Positions 8,064-16,915 are shown, counted from the stretch's first letter. The stretch: 64,000 bases of DNA from Streptomyces lydicus (GCF_001729485.1 NZ_CP017157.1:744001-808000); one strand, 5' to 3'. Made by a program: numbers and translations. The notes: a model not told the origin generated them from the letters alone.

Positions 8064-8106
8064 GCGAGGCGACGGGGCGGCATGTGCTGCCGGCCGGTGA
8101 CGCCTG

Positions 8107-8610
8107 CTACTCCTGGGTCTTCTGCGTGCCGATGGTGCCCGACGTGGCGGAGGGCGTGGACGGCGAGGGGATGCGCTGGGCGATCAGCGCGTCGCGGATC
8201 TCCGTGAGCAGTTCGACCTCGGTCAGGGCCAGCGGGGTGTCCTCCGCCGGCTTCCTGGCCGCCTGCCGCTCCTTCCACTTGTTCATCGGAAGGATCATGA
8301 GGAAGTAGACGACCGCGGCGGTGATCAGGAAGGTCAGCGCGGAGCTGAGCACCGAGCCCCAGAGGATGTAGATGCCGTCGGTGAACTGGCCCGTCTTCCT
8401 GTCCACGGTGCAGGTCGTGAGACACGCCTTGTAGTTGTCGAGGTTCTGCGAGCCCAAGGCGCCGATGATCGGGTTGATGACGCCCTTGACCACGGCGTTC
8501 ACGATGTTCGTGAAGGCCGCACCGACGACGACCGCGACCGCGAGTTCGATGACGTTGCCGCGCATCAGGAATTCCTTGAACCCCTGAAGGACGCCCTTGC
8601 TCTCGCTCAC
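8107..8610 (-). CDS. mscL: Large-conductance mechanosensitive channel MscL
   Basis: 167 residues from a GTG at 8610 with GAGG seven bases upstream. The N-terminal amphipathic helix (GVLQGFKEFLMRGN) runs into the pore helix TM1 (VIELAVAVVVGAAFTNIVNAV), followed by a periplasmic loop containing CLTTC, then TM2 (ALTFLITAAVVYFLMILP) and a cytoplasmic helix with EVELLTEIRDAL. It opens under membrane tension and releases solutes during hypo-osmotic shock. It is longer than the roughly 136-residue enterobacterial protein because of a longer C-tail. The two loop cysteines are unusual and might form a disulfide. Confidence 0.96.
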   Translation of the reverse strand: MSESKGVLQGFKEFLMRGNVIELAVAVVVGAAFTNIVNAVVKGVINPIIGALGSQNLDNYKACLTTCTVDRKTGQFTDGIYILWGSVLSSALTFLITAAVVYFLMILPMNKWKERQAARKPAEDTPLALTEVELLTEIRDALIAQRIPSPSTPSATSGTIGTQKTQE

Positions 8611-9317
8611 CTGACAGCCTCTTTCCACTCTTGCTACGAACGGTGCACCAACGATCAGCACCGCAACTTACGGCAGGGCGGGGCGGGGCTGTCCAGTCGT
8701 GCGCCCCGAACCAGTGATCGGCGGGCGCGTCGGTGCGGATCCGGCGAACGGCGTGGGGGCCGTCGAGGCGACGGACAGATGCGGCGGTACCGGTACGAGG
8801 GGCGCGCCTCCCTCGGCGCGCGGCAGATGCCCCGCCACTCGCAGCAGTCTCGCGTGACGGCCGGGCGGAAGCCACTCGATCTTGAAGCATGTTCACCGCC
8901 CTCCCGGCGCCGTCGCCGACGGGCAGCCGCCCGCGGGTAAGCCTCGTACGGACCCGTACGAGGCTCCGCCGGCCAGTGCTGCGGCGGCCACCGCCAGGCC
9001 GGCGGCCAGCATCCGCCGTCTGCCGGACCCGCCCCGGCACCGTCCGCCACCGCTCACCCGAACCGGAGCAAAGTGGGGCACTTCACAGGGTGGGGGAGCG
9101 GGCAGGGGCGGCGCGTGGGCGGCGGGAGGGGCGACGGGGGGACGGGTGTGGGGGTGTGCGGAGAGCATGGGTGGCACCGCCTCGGTGGGGTGGGAATCAA
9201 CCGGCGATCACCACCGTGCCGCAGTTCGCTCCGGCCCGCTCCGGCCTGTGGACGGCCCCGCCGTTGTGGACAACCCGGCCACCCGGGAGAGGGAGGCCGA
9301 GGGGCGGCGGCGTCCCG
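8611..9317. other. 707-bp region without an intact gene; possible gene remnant
   Basis: No complete gene is convincing on either strand. On the minus strand, a 39-residue frame from 9012 to 8893 starts MLAAGLAVAAAALAGG, like a membrane anchor after basic residues (RRR), and then stops. In related actinobacteria I recall a SAF-domain (FlgA/CpaB-like) gene lying between mtnP and mscL, and this may be its decayed remnant. A perfect 11-bp inverted repeat lies at 8941-8964. Confidence 0.45.
8941..8964. repeat. Perfect inverted repeat, 11-bp arms, 2-bp centre
   Basis: GCCTCGTACGG (8941-8951) and its exact complement (8954-8964) flank AC. The CGTACG cores make it nearly a palindrome. It could be a regulator site or hairpin in the region upstream of mscL. 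Confidence 0.6.
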
Positions 9318-10199
9318 CTACGGCAGCTCGATGCCCAGGTCCCGGCCCGCGTGGGCGTCGACGCACGGGCAGTCGCGGGCGGTGGTCCCCGGGAGAGCGG
9401 CGACCGCGTCGAAGAGCACCTCGCGCAGCCGGCCGACGTTCTGCGCGAAGACGTCGAGGACCTCTTCGTGGGAGACGCCGGCACCGGCCTCGGTGCCCGC
9501 GTCCAGGTCGGTGACCAGGGTCAACGAGGTGTAACACAGGCTCAGTTCGCGGGCCAGGACGGCTTCGGGGTGGCCGGTCATGCCGACCACCGACCAGCCC
9601 TGGGCGGCGTGCCAGCGGGATTCGGCGCGGGTCGAGAAACGGGGGCCCTCGATGACGACGAGCGTGCCGCCGTCGACCGGTTCCCAGTCCCGGCCGCGGG
9701 CGGCCGCGACGGCGGCCCGGCGGCCGGCGGGGCAGTAGGGGTCGGCGAAGCTCAGGTGGACGACGTGGGGGACGCGCCCGCTCCGCTCCGTGCCGCCGCC
9801 GTTCCCGGTCGCGTCCGCGGAGGCGGGGCCGGGCAGCGGCTCGCCGTCGAAGTAGGTCTGGACGCGGGCCTTGGTGCGGTCCACGAGCTGGTCGGGGATC
9901 AGCAGGGTGCCGGGGCCGTATTCGGGGCGCAGGCCGCCGACCGCGCAGGGGCCGAGGACCTGGCGCACGCCGAGTGAGCGCAGCGCCCACAGGTTGGCGC
10001 GGTAGTTGATGCGGTGCGGCGGAAGGTGGTGGTCGCGCCCGTGCCGGGGCAGGAAAGCGACCCGGCGGCCGGCGATCTCGCCGAGGAACACCGAGTCGCT
10101 CGGGCGGCCGTAGGGGGTGTCCACCGTGATCTCGGTCACGTCGTCGAGGAAGGAGTAGAAACCCGATCCGCCGATGACGCCTATGTCCGCGTCAGCCAT
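9318..10199 (-). CDS. mtnP: S-methyl-5'-thioadenosine phosphorylase
   Basis: 293 residues from an ATG at 10199 (AAGGTGACC ahead). Hallmarks of the trimeric PNP/MTAP family are present: DIGVIGGSGFYSF at the start, then LPRHGRDHHLPPHRINYRANL (phosphate-site RHG and H), VIEGPRFSTRAES and VGMTGHPEAVLARELSLCY. The enzyme cleaves methylthioadenosine to adenine and methylthioribose-1-phosphate in polyamine and methionine salvage. It acts in the cytosol. Closely related purine nucleoside phosphorylases are an alternative, but the motif set favours MTAP. Confidence 0.92.
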   Translation of the reverse strand: MADADIGVIGGSGFYSFLDDVTEITVDTPYGRPSDSVFLGEIAGRRVAFLPRHGRDHHLPPHRINYRANLWALRSLGVRQVLGPCAVGGLRPEYGPGTLLIPDQLVDRTKARVQTYFDGEPLPGPASADATGNGGGTERSGRVPHVVHLSFADPYCPAGRRAAVAAARGRDWEPVDGGTLVVIEGPRFSTRAESRWHAAQGWSVVGMTGHPEAVLARELSLCYTSLTLVTDLDAGTEAGAGVSHEEVLDVFAQNVGRLREVLFDAVAALPGTTARDCPCVDAHAGRDLGIELP

Positions 10200-10260
10200 G
10201 GCGGTCACCTTAGCGGGGCCGCACGCCACCCGGCCGTGCCGCCCCAGGGCGGACATGCGG

Positions 10261-10291
10261 CGGACCCCGCCGTCAGGGACGGCGGGGTCCG
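10261..10291. terminator. Hairpin terminator after the FmdB/Ruc gene
   Basis: A perfect 14-bp stem (10261-10274 with 10278-10291) with an AGG loop lies between the stop codon of the zinc-ribbon gene and the mtnP start, both on the minus strand. Confidence 0.7.
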
Positions 10292-10322
10292 ATGAAGCCG
10301 GTGGTGCCGTTGGCGCCGGTCG

Positions 10323-10658
10323 TCAGGCCGCGGAGCTGGTGCTCGTCGTGCTGCTCGACGACGACGCCGCCGGGGCGGACGACTTGGTGTCGGAGCTGCT
10401 CGACGAGGAACCCGCGGAGTCCGAGGAGGACGAGCCGCCGGAGGTGGTGGAGCTCTTCGCGGGGCTGCTGCTGGACGACGAACCGCGGCTGTCGTTGCGG
10501 TAGAAGCCGGAGCCCTTGAAGACGATGCCGACCGCGGAGAACACCTTCTTGAGGCGTCCCTGGCAGGCGGGGCACTCGGTGAGCGCGTCGTCGGTGAACT
10601 TCTGCACCGCCTCGAGGCCCTCGCCGCACTCGGTGCACTGGTACTGGTACGTCGGCAC
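10323..10658 (-). CDS. ruc: FmdB-type zinc-ribbon protein, Ruc-like redox-regulated chaperone
   Basis: 111 residues from a GTG at 10658 with AGGAGG ahead. The N-terminus (PTYQYQCTECGEGLE) holds a zinc ribbon with C8, C11, C29 and C32. After residue about 55 the protein is a long Ser-rich, disordered tail ending STSSAA. This architecture matches M. tuberculosis Rv0991c (Ruc), described as a zinc-binding chaperone with an unstructured tail that is activated by oxidation and controlled by HrcA. A near-perfect CIRCE element overlaps its leader here, and it lies near 5-FTHF cyclo-ligase and galU as Rv0991c does. Older annotations call the family a putative regulator (FmdB). Confidence 0.85.
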   Translation of the reverse strand: MPTYQYQCTECGEGLEAVQKFTDDALTECPACQGRLKKVFSAVGIVFKGSGFYRNDSRGSSSSSSPAKSSTTSGGSSSSDSAGSSSSSSDTKSSAPAASSSSSTTSTSSAA

Positions 10659-10669
10659 TTGACTTCCTC

Positions 10670-10696
10670 CTGGCACTCTCACTCGATGAGTGCTAA
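10670..10696 (-). promoter_or_regulatory. CIRCE element (HrcA operator)
   Basis: Read on the minus strand, TTAGCACTC - 9 bases - GAGTGCCAG. The left arm is identical to the CIRCE consensus and the right arm keeps GAGTGC (consensus GAGTGCTAA). It ends within the ribosome-binding region of the zinc-ribbon gene, so HrcA binding would block transcription directly. Heat or protein misfolding should induce the gene. Confidence 0.88.
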
Positions 10697-10804
10697 CGAC
10701 GCTCCATATTGCAGTATTCCCGTGCTTCCGTCCACCGCGACGAGGCCACGGTGACCGACCCCACGTCCGACCCCACGTCCGGCCCGTGCCCGGCAGCGGG
10801 TCCG

Positions 10805-12115
10805 TCAGGCGTTCGTGAGTTCCCGTCCCCGATCCTGTTCCCGCTCCTCGGACGCGGGTCCGGCGGCGGTGACGGCCGCCGAGCCCGCCGGAGCGGACGC
10901 GGCCGCCGGGCGCGGCACCAGGTGGGCGCGGAGCGCCAGCAGCACCACGAAGGCCAGCGCGGTGCCGGCCAGCGGCACCAGGAAGCCGGTGCTCGGTCCG
11001 AAGCGGTCCGCCAGCTGGCCTGCGGAGGTGGCGGCGGCCGCCTGGCCCAGCGCGACCGCGCCGGTCAGCCAGGTGAACGCCTCGGTACGGGCGGCGGCCG
11101 GCACCAGCGACTCGACCAGCGTGTAGCCGGTGATCAGGGCCGGGGCGATGCACAGGCCGACCACCAGGCCGACCGCGCCCAGCAGCGGCACCGCGGAGAG
11201 CGTCCACAGCGGGGTGGTGGCCAGCGCCAGCAGGCCGTAGGCGACCAGCAGCCGGCGCCGCGGGCCGACCTTCCAGGCGACCGCGCCGCAGACGATGCCG
11301 GCGAGCATGTTGCCGCCCGCGAAGATCCCGTAGAGCACGCCGTTGATGCCGGGCTGGCCGATGTGCTGGGTGAACGCCGTCAGCGAGACCTGCATGCCGC
11401 CGAACACGGCGCCGATGCCGAGGAACGCGACGATCAGCACCCGCACGCCGGGCACCGACAGGGCCGAGACCCGCGGTGCGCCACCGGACGCGTCCGTGTG
11501 GACCGGGGGCTGGCTGCGCTTCTGCGAGGCGAACAGCAGGCCGCCGGCCAGCGTCAGCACCGCCTCGGCGACCAGGCCGGCCGCCGGGTGGATGCCGGTG
11601 CACAGCGCCGTCGCCAGGACCGGGCCGACGACGAAGGTGAACTCGTCGGTGACCGACTCGAAGGCGGCGGCCGTCGGCATCAGCGGGCTGCCGCCGAGCC
11701 GGGAGGCCCAGCGGGCCCGCACCATCGGGCCGACCTGCGGGGTCGAGGCGCCCGTGGGGACGGCCACCGCGAGCAGCGCCCACAGGGGGGCGTGCGCGAG
11801 GGCCAGGGTGATCAGCGTGCACACGCCGGCGACGTGCACCAGCACGCCCGGGATCAGCACCGCGCGCTGCCCGAAGCGGTCGGCGAGCTTGCCGCTCTGC
11901 GGGGCGAACAGCGCCATCGAGACACCGGTCGCGGCGGAGACCGCGCCGGCGGTCCCGTAGGAGCCGGTGGTGGACTGGACGAGCAGCACGATGCCGATCG
12001 TCAGCATCGCGAAGGGCTGCCGCGCCAGGAAGCCGGGCAGCAGGAATGTCCATGCACCGGGGGTGCGGAGCAGTCGTCCGTAACCGGGACGGGAATCCTT
12101 GACCGCGGATGCCAC
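10805..12115 (-). CDS. MFS transporter, probable exporter
   Basis: 436 residues with about twelve transmembrane helices. The loop motif after helix 2 reads PQSGKLADRFGQRAV (MFS motif A, G-x-L-D-R-x-G), and a second degenerate copy (AGQLADRFGPSTG) is in the C-terminal half, as in 12-TM major facilitator proteins. The substrate is unknown. The pattern resembles actinobacterial drug/metabolite exporters. The C-terminal 40 residues are Ala/Arg-rich and probably disordered. The gene ends 146 bp before the zinc-ribbon gene, which has its own promoter. Confidence 0.87.
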   Translation of the reverse strand: MASAVKDSRPGYGRLLRTPGAWTFLLPGFLARQPFAMLTIGIVLLVQSTTGSYGTAGAVSAATGVSMALFAPQSGKLADRFGQRAVLIPGVLVHVAGVCTLITLALAHAPLWALLAVAVPTGASTPQVGPMVRARWASRLGGSPLMPTAAAFESVTDEFTFVVGPVLATALCTGIHPAAGLVAEAVLTLAGGLLFASQKRSQPPVHTDASGGAPRVSALSVPGVRVLIVAFLGIGAVFGGMQVSLTAFTQHIGQPGINGVLYGIFAGGNMLAGIVCGAVAWKVGPRRRLLVAYGLLALATTPLWTLSAVPLLGAVGLVVGLCIAPALITGYTLVESLVPAAARTEAFTWLTGAVALGQAAAATSAGQLADRFGPSTGFLVPLAGTALAFVVLLALRAHLVPRPAAASAPAGSAAVTAAGPASEEREQDRGRELTNA

Positions 12116-12452
12116 GGCCGGGCCTTTCTGCCGCCTGGTAGCGCGCCGCCCGCAAGGTCGTCACGGGTACGCGCCGAGAGCTGTCCTCTCGCGCAGGACC
12201 GAGTGATACCGCGTGGTCCGCACCCCGAGAGGTGGCTGCGTGTGGCAGGGGACCGCGGCCGCCGAGCGGTCGCGCCAGCTCTGCATCAGGCAGAGTTGGT
12301 TCGTAGATGTTCTGTCTTCATACTACAGGTCGCGCCGCGTGAGGCCCTGGGATTAACCAGGGCTTCACGCGGTTTTCCTTGGGATCCGTGGAGATCTTCA
12401 GCACATTTCCGGGTGGCGGCACCCGGTCGTCCGTGGTGGGCCCGGCCCGGCC
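12116..12452. other. Intergenic region with a strong hairpin
   Basis: This 337-bp stretch lies between the antiporter stop and the MFS start, both on the minus strand. It has no credible gene. It holds the hairpin at 12337-12370 and a locally AT-rich segment near 12295-12335 (GTTCGTAGATGTTCTGTCTTCATACTAC region) that could carry the MFS promoter. Confidence 0.55.
12337..12370. terminator. Hairpin terminator with T-rich tail
   Basis: A 14-bp stem (12337-12350 with 12357-12370, one G-T pair) and loop GATTAA, followed on the plus strand by GGTTTTCCTT. It sits downstream of the antiporter gene and between same-strand genes, so termination of the antiporter transcript is likely. Confidence 0.65.
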
Positions 12453-13979
12453 TCAGGTCCGGCCGCCCCGGTGCGGGTGCCGCCGCACGGCGCCGCCGGT
12501 GCCCAGCCAGCCGGCCAGCTTGCCGCCCTGGGAGACCGCCTGCAGTCGCCGCTCGGCCGCGTCGCGCACCGGGTCGGTGGCGACCACCAGCAGTTCGTCG
12601 CCGTGCCGCAGCACCGTCGACGGCGACGGCACGAAGCTGGAGCCGTCCCGGACGACGAGGGTGACCGCGGCACCCGCGGGCATCCGCAGCTCGCCGACCT
12701 CCACGCCGTGCATCCGGGACGACGGCCCGATGGACGTCGACAGCAGATGGCCGCGCAGCCGTTCCAGGGGCGCCGACTCGATGCCCAGGTCCGCGGCCTC
12801 CTCGCCGTCGCCCAGCCGCAGCCGCCTGGCGAGCCAGGGCAGGGTCGGGCCCTGGATGAGGGTGTAGACGACGACCAGGACGAAGACGATGTTGAAGACG
12901 CGTTCGCTGCCGGGTACGTCGCCCACCATCGGGATGGTGGCCAGCACGATGGGGACCGCGCCGCGCAGGCCGGCCCACGACAGCAGGGTCTTCTCCCGCC
13001 AGGGCACCCGGAACGGCAGCAGCGCGGTGAACACCGACGTCGGTCGGGCGACGAGGGTGAGGATCATGCCGATGACCAGCGCCGGCACTATGTCGTCGAG
13101 CAGATTGTGCGGGGTCACCAGCAGACCCAGCAGGACGAACATCCCGATCTGGCCGATCCAGCCGAGGCCCTCGGCGAAGCCGCGGGTGGCCGGCGCGTGC
13201 GGCAACTTGGCGTTGCCGAGGATCACCGCGGCCAGATAGACGGCGAGGAAGCCGGAGCCGTGGGCCAGCGCGCCGGCCGCGTAGGCCGAGACGGCGATGG
13301 CCATGACGGCGATCGGGTAGAGGCCGGAGGCGGGCAGCGCCACGTGCCGCATGCCGTAGGCGCCGAGCCAGCCGATGGCCACGCCGATGGCGGCGCCGAT
13401 CGCGAGTTCCAGGGCGATCTCACCGAGCAGGACGTACCAGTGGTCGACCTGCCGCGGGGCGGAGAAGGCGACGACCAGGATGACCACCGGGGCGTCGTTG
13501 AAGCCGGATTCGGCTTCGAGGACACCCGTCAGGCGCGCGGGCAGCGGCACGCTGCGCAGCACGGAGAAGACCGCCGCGGCGTCCGTGGACGAGACCACGG
13601 CGCCGATCAGCAGCGCCTGCCGCCAGTCGAGTCCGGCCAGGTAGTGCGCGCCGGCCGCGGTGACCCCCACGCTCACCGCGACGCCGACCGTCGAGAGCGC
13701 CGCGGCCTGGGGAAGGGCCGGTTTGATCTCTTTCCATTTGGTGCCCAGCCCGCCCTCGGCGAGGATCACGACCAGCGCGGCATAGCCGAGGAGTTGGGTC
13801 AGTTCGGCGTTGTCGAAGACGACGCCCCCGATGCCGTCCTGCCCCATGGCGATGCCTATCCCCAGGTAGATGAGCAGGCTGGGGAGCCCGCTGCGCGAGG
13901 ACAGCCGTACTGCGGCGACCGCGATGAGCAGTACGAGCGAGCAGAGCAGCAGGAGTTCATTGAGATGGTCGACAGTCAG
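12453..13979 (-). CDS. Potassium/proton antiporter, CPA1/NhaP2 type with C-terminal TrkA-C domain; apparent CTG start
   Basis: 508 residues if started at CTG (13979). About twelve membrane helices include the ion-site motif SSTDAAAVFSVL and ESGFNDAPVVI (Asp pair of CPA antiporters), then LSWAGLRGAVPIVLATIP. The C-terminal 120 residues form a TrkA-C regulatory domain (VGELRMPAGAAVTLVVRDG, then LRHGDELLVVATDP), which in related proteins binds nucleotides. Function: exchange of cytosolic K+ (or Na+) for H+. The conserved first helix (LTVDHLNELLLLCSLVLLIAV) lies upstream of the first ATG. Between that ATG and the in-frame TAA stop further upstream there is no ATG, GTG or TTG, so CTG after AGGAAGGA is the best start. 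Confidence 0.88.
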   Translation of the reverse strand: MTVDHLNELLLLCSLVLLIAVAAVRLSSRSGLPSLLIYLGIGIAMGQDGIGGVVFDNAELTQLLGYAALVVILAEGGLGTKWKEIKPALPQAAALSTVGVAVSVGVTAAGAHYLAGLDWRQALLIGAVVSSTDAAAVFSVLRSVPLPARLTGVLEAESGFNDAPVVILVVAFSAPRQVDHWYVLLGEIALELAIGAAIGVAIGWLGAYGMRHVALPASGLYPIAVMAIAVSAYAAGALAHGSGFLAVYLAAVILGNAKLPHAPATRGFAEGLGWIGQIGMFVLLGLLVTPHNLLDDIVPALVIGMILTLVARPTSVFTALLPFRVPWREKTLLSWAGLRGAVPIVLATIPMVGDVPGSERVFNIVFVLVVVYTLIQGPTLPWLARRLRLGDGEEAADLGIESAPLERLRGHLLSTSIGPSSRMHGVEVGELRMPAGAAVTLVVRDGSSFVPSPSTVLRHGDELLVVATDPVRDAAERRLQAVSQGGKLAGWLGTGGAVRRHPHRGGRT

Positions 13980-14023
13980 GAGCTGGTCCTTCCTCGCACA
14001 GGGCCGGGCGGCGGACTGGGGGG

Positions 14024-14085
14024 TGGTTTTCCTTACTGTATCTAGTTACTGAGACTAACAATTTACCATTGCTTGAAAGTCGGAT
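14024..14085 (-). promoter_or_regulatory. AT-rich promoter/operator region of the antiporter gene
   Basis: This short stretch is far richer in A/T than its surroundings and contains GTTACTGAGACTAAC at 14045-14059, an imperfect inverted repeat. TAGATA just upstream of the antiporter on the minus strand is a possible -10 box. It probably contains the antiporter promoter and a regulator site. Confidence 0.4.
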
Positions 14086-14173
14086 GTGCTGGCCCTGACT
14101 CCGCGTAGGGGTCGCCAAACCCGTGCGCCTATGGTTGCTCCAGCACTCCCACCCTGCCCCTCGAAGGACAGAG

Positions 14174-16897
14174 ATGCCCGCCAACAAGTCCGGCCCGGTC
14201 CCCAGGAAGAAGAAGGGGCGGCGCGGCCGCCTCGTCGCGATCACTGTCGTGCTGCTGCTCGTGGCGGGCATCGGTTTCGGCGCGTACTGGGGAGTGAGCA
14301 CCGTACGTGCCTCCTTCCCGCAGACCACCGGCTCGCTCAAACTCCCGGGCCTGACGGACCCGGTGGACGTCGTCCGCGATGCCAACGGCATCCCGCAGAT
14401 CTACGCCGACACCGACCAGGACCTCTTCCGCGCCCAGGGCTACGTCCAGGCCCAGGACCGCTTCTGGGAGATGGACGTCCGGCGCCACATGACCGCCGGC
14501 CGGCTGTCGGAGATGTTCGGCAAGAGCCAGGTCAAGACCGACGAGTTCCTGCGCACCCTCGGCTGGCACCGCGTGGCGCAGAAGGAGTACGACACCAAGC
14601 TGTCGCCCGGCACCAAGAAGTACCTCCAGGCTTACTCCGACGGCGTCAACGCCTACCTCAAGGACCACGGCGGCTCCGCGCTGTCCCTGGAGTACGCGGC
14701 ACTGGACTTCCAGAACGACTACAAGCCGGAGAAGTGGACGCCGGTCGACTCGGTGGCCTGGCTCAAGGCGATGGCCTGGGACCTGCGCGGCAACATGCAG
14801 GAAGAGATCGACCGCTCCCTGATGACCAGCCGCTTCACCCCCGAGCAGATCGCCCAGCTCTACCCGGCGTACCCGTACAAGCGCAACAAGCCGATCGTCG
14901 ACGGCGGCACGGTCGACCCGGCCACCAAGCGGTTCTCGCCCAAGGGCTCGGCCAACTCCACCCCCGCGTCCGCCGGCGCCGCCGCCACCGGCCTGCAGTC
15001 CCAGCTGTCGTCGCTGTCCAAGACCCTCGACAAGGTCCCCGCGCTGCTCGGCCCCAACGGCAACGGCATCGGCTCCAACTCCTGGGTCGTCTCCGGCGCG
15101 CACACCCCCACCGGTAAGCCGCTGCTCGCCAACGACCCGCACCTGGCGCCCCAGATGCCCTCGCTCTGGTACCAGATGGGCCTGCACTGCCGTACCACCG
15201 GCCCCAAGTGCGGCTACGACGTCTCCGGCTTCACCTTCTCCGGCATGCCCGGCGTCGTCATCGGCCACAACCAGAACATCTCCTGGGGCATGACCAACCT
15301 GGGCGCGGACGTCACCGACCTGTACCTGGAGAAGATCAACTCCGACGGGTACCTCTACGACGGCAGGCAGCGGCCCTTCGTCACCCGCAAGGAGACCATC
15401 AAGGTCGCCGGCGGGGAGAGCCGCGAGATCACCGTCCGCTCCACCAACAACGGCCCGATCGTCTCCGACCGCGACGACGAACTCGGCAGCGTCGGCAAGG
15501 ACGCCCCCGTCGGCAACGCCGCGCCGGACCGCGGCGACGGCTACGCCGTCTCGCTGCGCTGGACCGCGCTGGACCCCGGCAAGTCCATGGACGCCGTCTT
15601 CGAGCTGGACCGGGCCAAGGACTGGAGCGGCTTCCGCAAGGCCGCCGAGCACTTCGAGGTCCCCTCCCAGAACCTGATCTACGCCGACACCAAGGGCAAC
15701 ATCGGCTACCAGGCGCCCGGCCGCATTCCGGTCCGCGGCAAGGGCGACGGCCACTTCGACGGCACCTACCCGGCACCCGGCTGGGACCCGTCCTACCAGT
15801 GGAAGAGCTACATCCCGCAGAAGGCCCTGCCGTACGAGTACAACCCCGAGCGCGGCTACATCGTCACCGCCAACCAGGCCGTGGCCGATGAGAAGTACCC
15901 GTACCTGATCACCAAGGACTGGGGCTACGGCTCCCGCAGCCAGCGGATCAACGACCTGATCCAGTCCAAGATCAAGGACGGCGGCAAGGTCTCCACCGAC
16001 GACATGCAGGCGTTCCAGCGGGACAACAGCAGCGAGATCGCCCGGCTGCTCACGCCCTACCTGACGAAGCTCGACATCAAGGACAAGTACGTCCGCGACG
16101 CCCAGCAGCTGCTGGAGGGCTGGGACTTCACCCAGGAGCCCGACTCCGCCGCGGCCGCCTACTTCAACGCCGTCTGGCGCAACACCCTCAAGCTCGCGTT
16201 CGGCAACAAGATGCCCAAGGAGCTGCGCCCCGAAGGGCAGTGCCTGACCGTCCGCCCGGCCGACGAGACCGGACCCGCCGACGAGAACGACACCTACGTC
16301 CGCGAATGCGGCCAGCGGGCCGGCGACACCGCGCAGCCCGACGGCGGCGACCGCTGGTACGAGGTCGTCCGCAACATCCTCGACGACCCCAACAACGCCT
16401 GGTGGAAGACCGAGGACCGGCCCGGCCGCCCCGGCGACAAGAACCGCGACCAGCTCCTCGCGCACGCCATGAAGGACGCGCGCTACGAACTGACCTCCAA
16501 GCTGGGCAAGAACATCGACAACTGGACCTGGGGCCGGCTGCACCAGATGTTCCTGAAGAACCAGACGCTCGGCACCGACGGGCCCGGCTTCCTCCAGGGC
16601 CTGTTCAACCGTGGCCCGTGGAACGTCGGCGGCGGTGAGGCCGCGGTCGACGCCACCGGCTGGAACGCCGCCGGCGGCTACAAGGTCACCTGGGTCCCGT
16701 CGATGCGGATGGTCGTCAACCTCGCCGACCTCGACAAGTCCCGCTGGATCAACCTCACCGGCTCCTCCGGGCACGCCTACGACACGCACTACTACGACCA
16801 GACCGACAAGTGGGCCAAGGGCGAGCTGCTGCCCTGGGCGTACAGCGAAGCGGCCGTGAAGAAGGCGGGCAAGGACACCCTGACGCTCTCGCCGTAG
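14174..16897 (+). CDS. Penicillin acylase family protein (Ntn hydrolase), membrane-anchored or secreted
   Basis: 907 residues from an ATG at 14174 with GAAGGA ahead. A basic start (PRKKKGRRGR) and a hydrophobic helix (residues about 23-42) form a signal or anchor. The alpha-subunit region begins LPGLTDPVDVVRDANGIPQIYA. Autocatalytic cleavage should expose the nucleophile Ser301 in GIG-SNSWVVSG, followed by LLANDPHL. Later ATNQ-type residues (IVTANQAV) and NNGPIVSD fit the family. These enzymes hydrolyse amide bonds of penicillins, N-acyl-homoserine lactones or aculeacin-like lipopeptides outside the cytoplasm. The substrate is not predictable. A TATGGT box lies 24 bases before the start. Confidence 0.92.
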   Translation: MPANKSGPVPRKKKGRRGRLVAITVVLLLVAGIGFGAYWGVSTVRASFPQTTGSLKLPGLTDPVDVVRDANGIPQIYADTDQDLFRAQGYVQAQDRFWEMDVRRHMTAGRLSEMFGKSQVKTDEFLRTLGWHRVAQKEYDTKLSPGTKKYLQAYSDGVNAYLKDHGGSALSLEYAALDFQNDYKPEKWTPVDSVAWLKAMAWDLRGNMQEEIDRSLMTSRFTPEQIAQLYPAYPYKRNKPIVDGGTVDPATKRFSPKGSANSTPASAGAAATGLQSQLSSLSKTLDKVPALLGPNGNGIGSNSWVVSGAHTPTGKPLLANDPHLAPQMPSLWYQMGLHCRTTGPKCGYDVSGFTFSGMPGVVIGHNQNISWGMTNLGADVTDLYLEKINSDGYLYDGRQRPFVTRKETIKVAGGESREITVRSTNNGPIVSDRDDELGSVGKDAPVGNAAPDRGDGYAVSLRWTALDPGKSMDAVFELDRAKDWSGFRKAAEHFEVPSQNLIYADTKGNIGYQAPGRIPVRGKGDGHFDGTYPAPGWDPSYQWKSYIPQKALPYEYNPERGYIVTANQAVADEKYPYLITKDWGYGSRSQRINDLIQSKIKDGGKVSTDDMQAFQRDNSSEIARLLTPYLTKLDIKDKYVRDAQQLLEGWDFTQEPDSAAAAYFNAVWRNTLKLAFGNKMPKELRPEGQCLTVRPADETGPADENDTYVRECGQRAGDTAQPDGGDRWYEVVRNILDDPNNAWWKTEDRPGRPGDKNRDQLLAHAMKDARYELTSKLGKNIDNWTWGRLHQMFLKNQTLGTDGPGFLQGLFNRGPWNVGGGEAAVDATGWNAAGGYKVTWVPSMRMVVNLADLDKSRWINLTGSSGHAYDTHYYDQTDKWAKGELLPWAYSEAAVKKAGKDTLTLSP

Positions 16898-16915
16898 GCC
16901 GCCCCCTCGCACACC

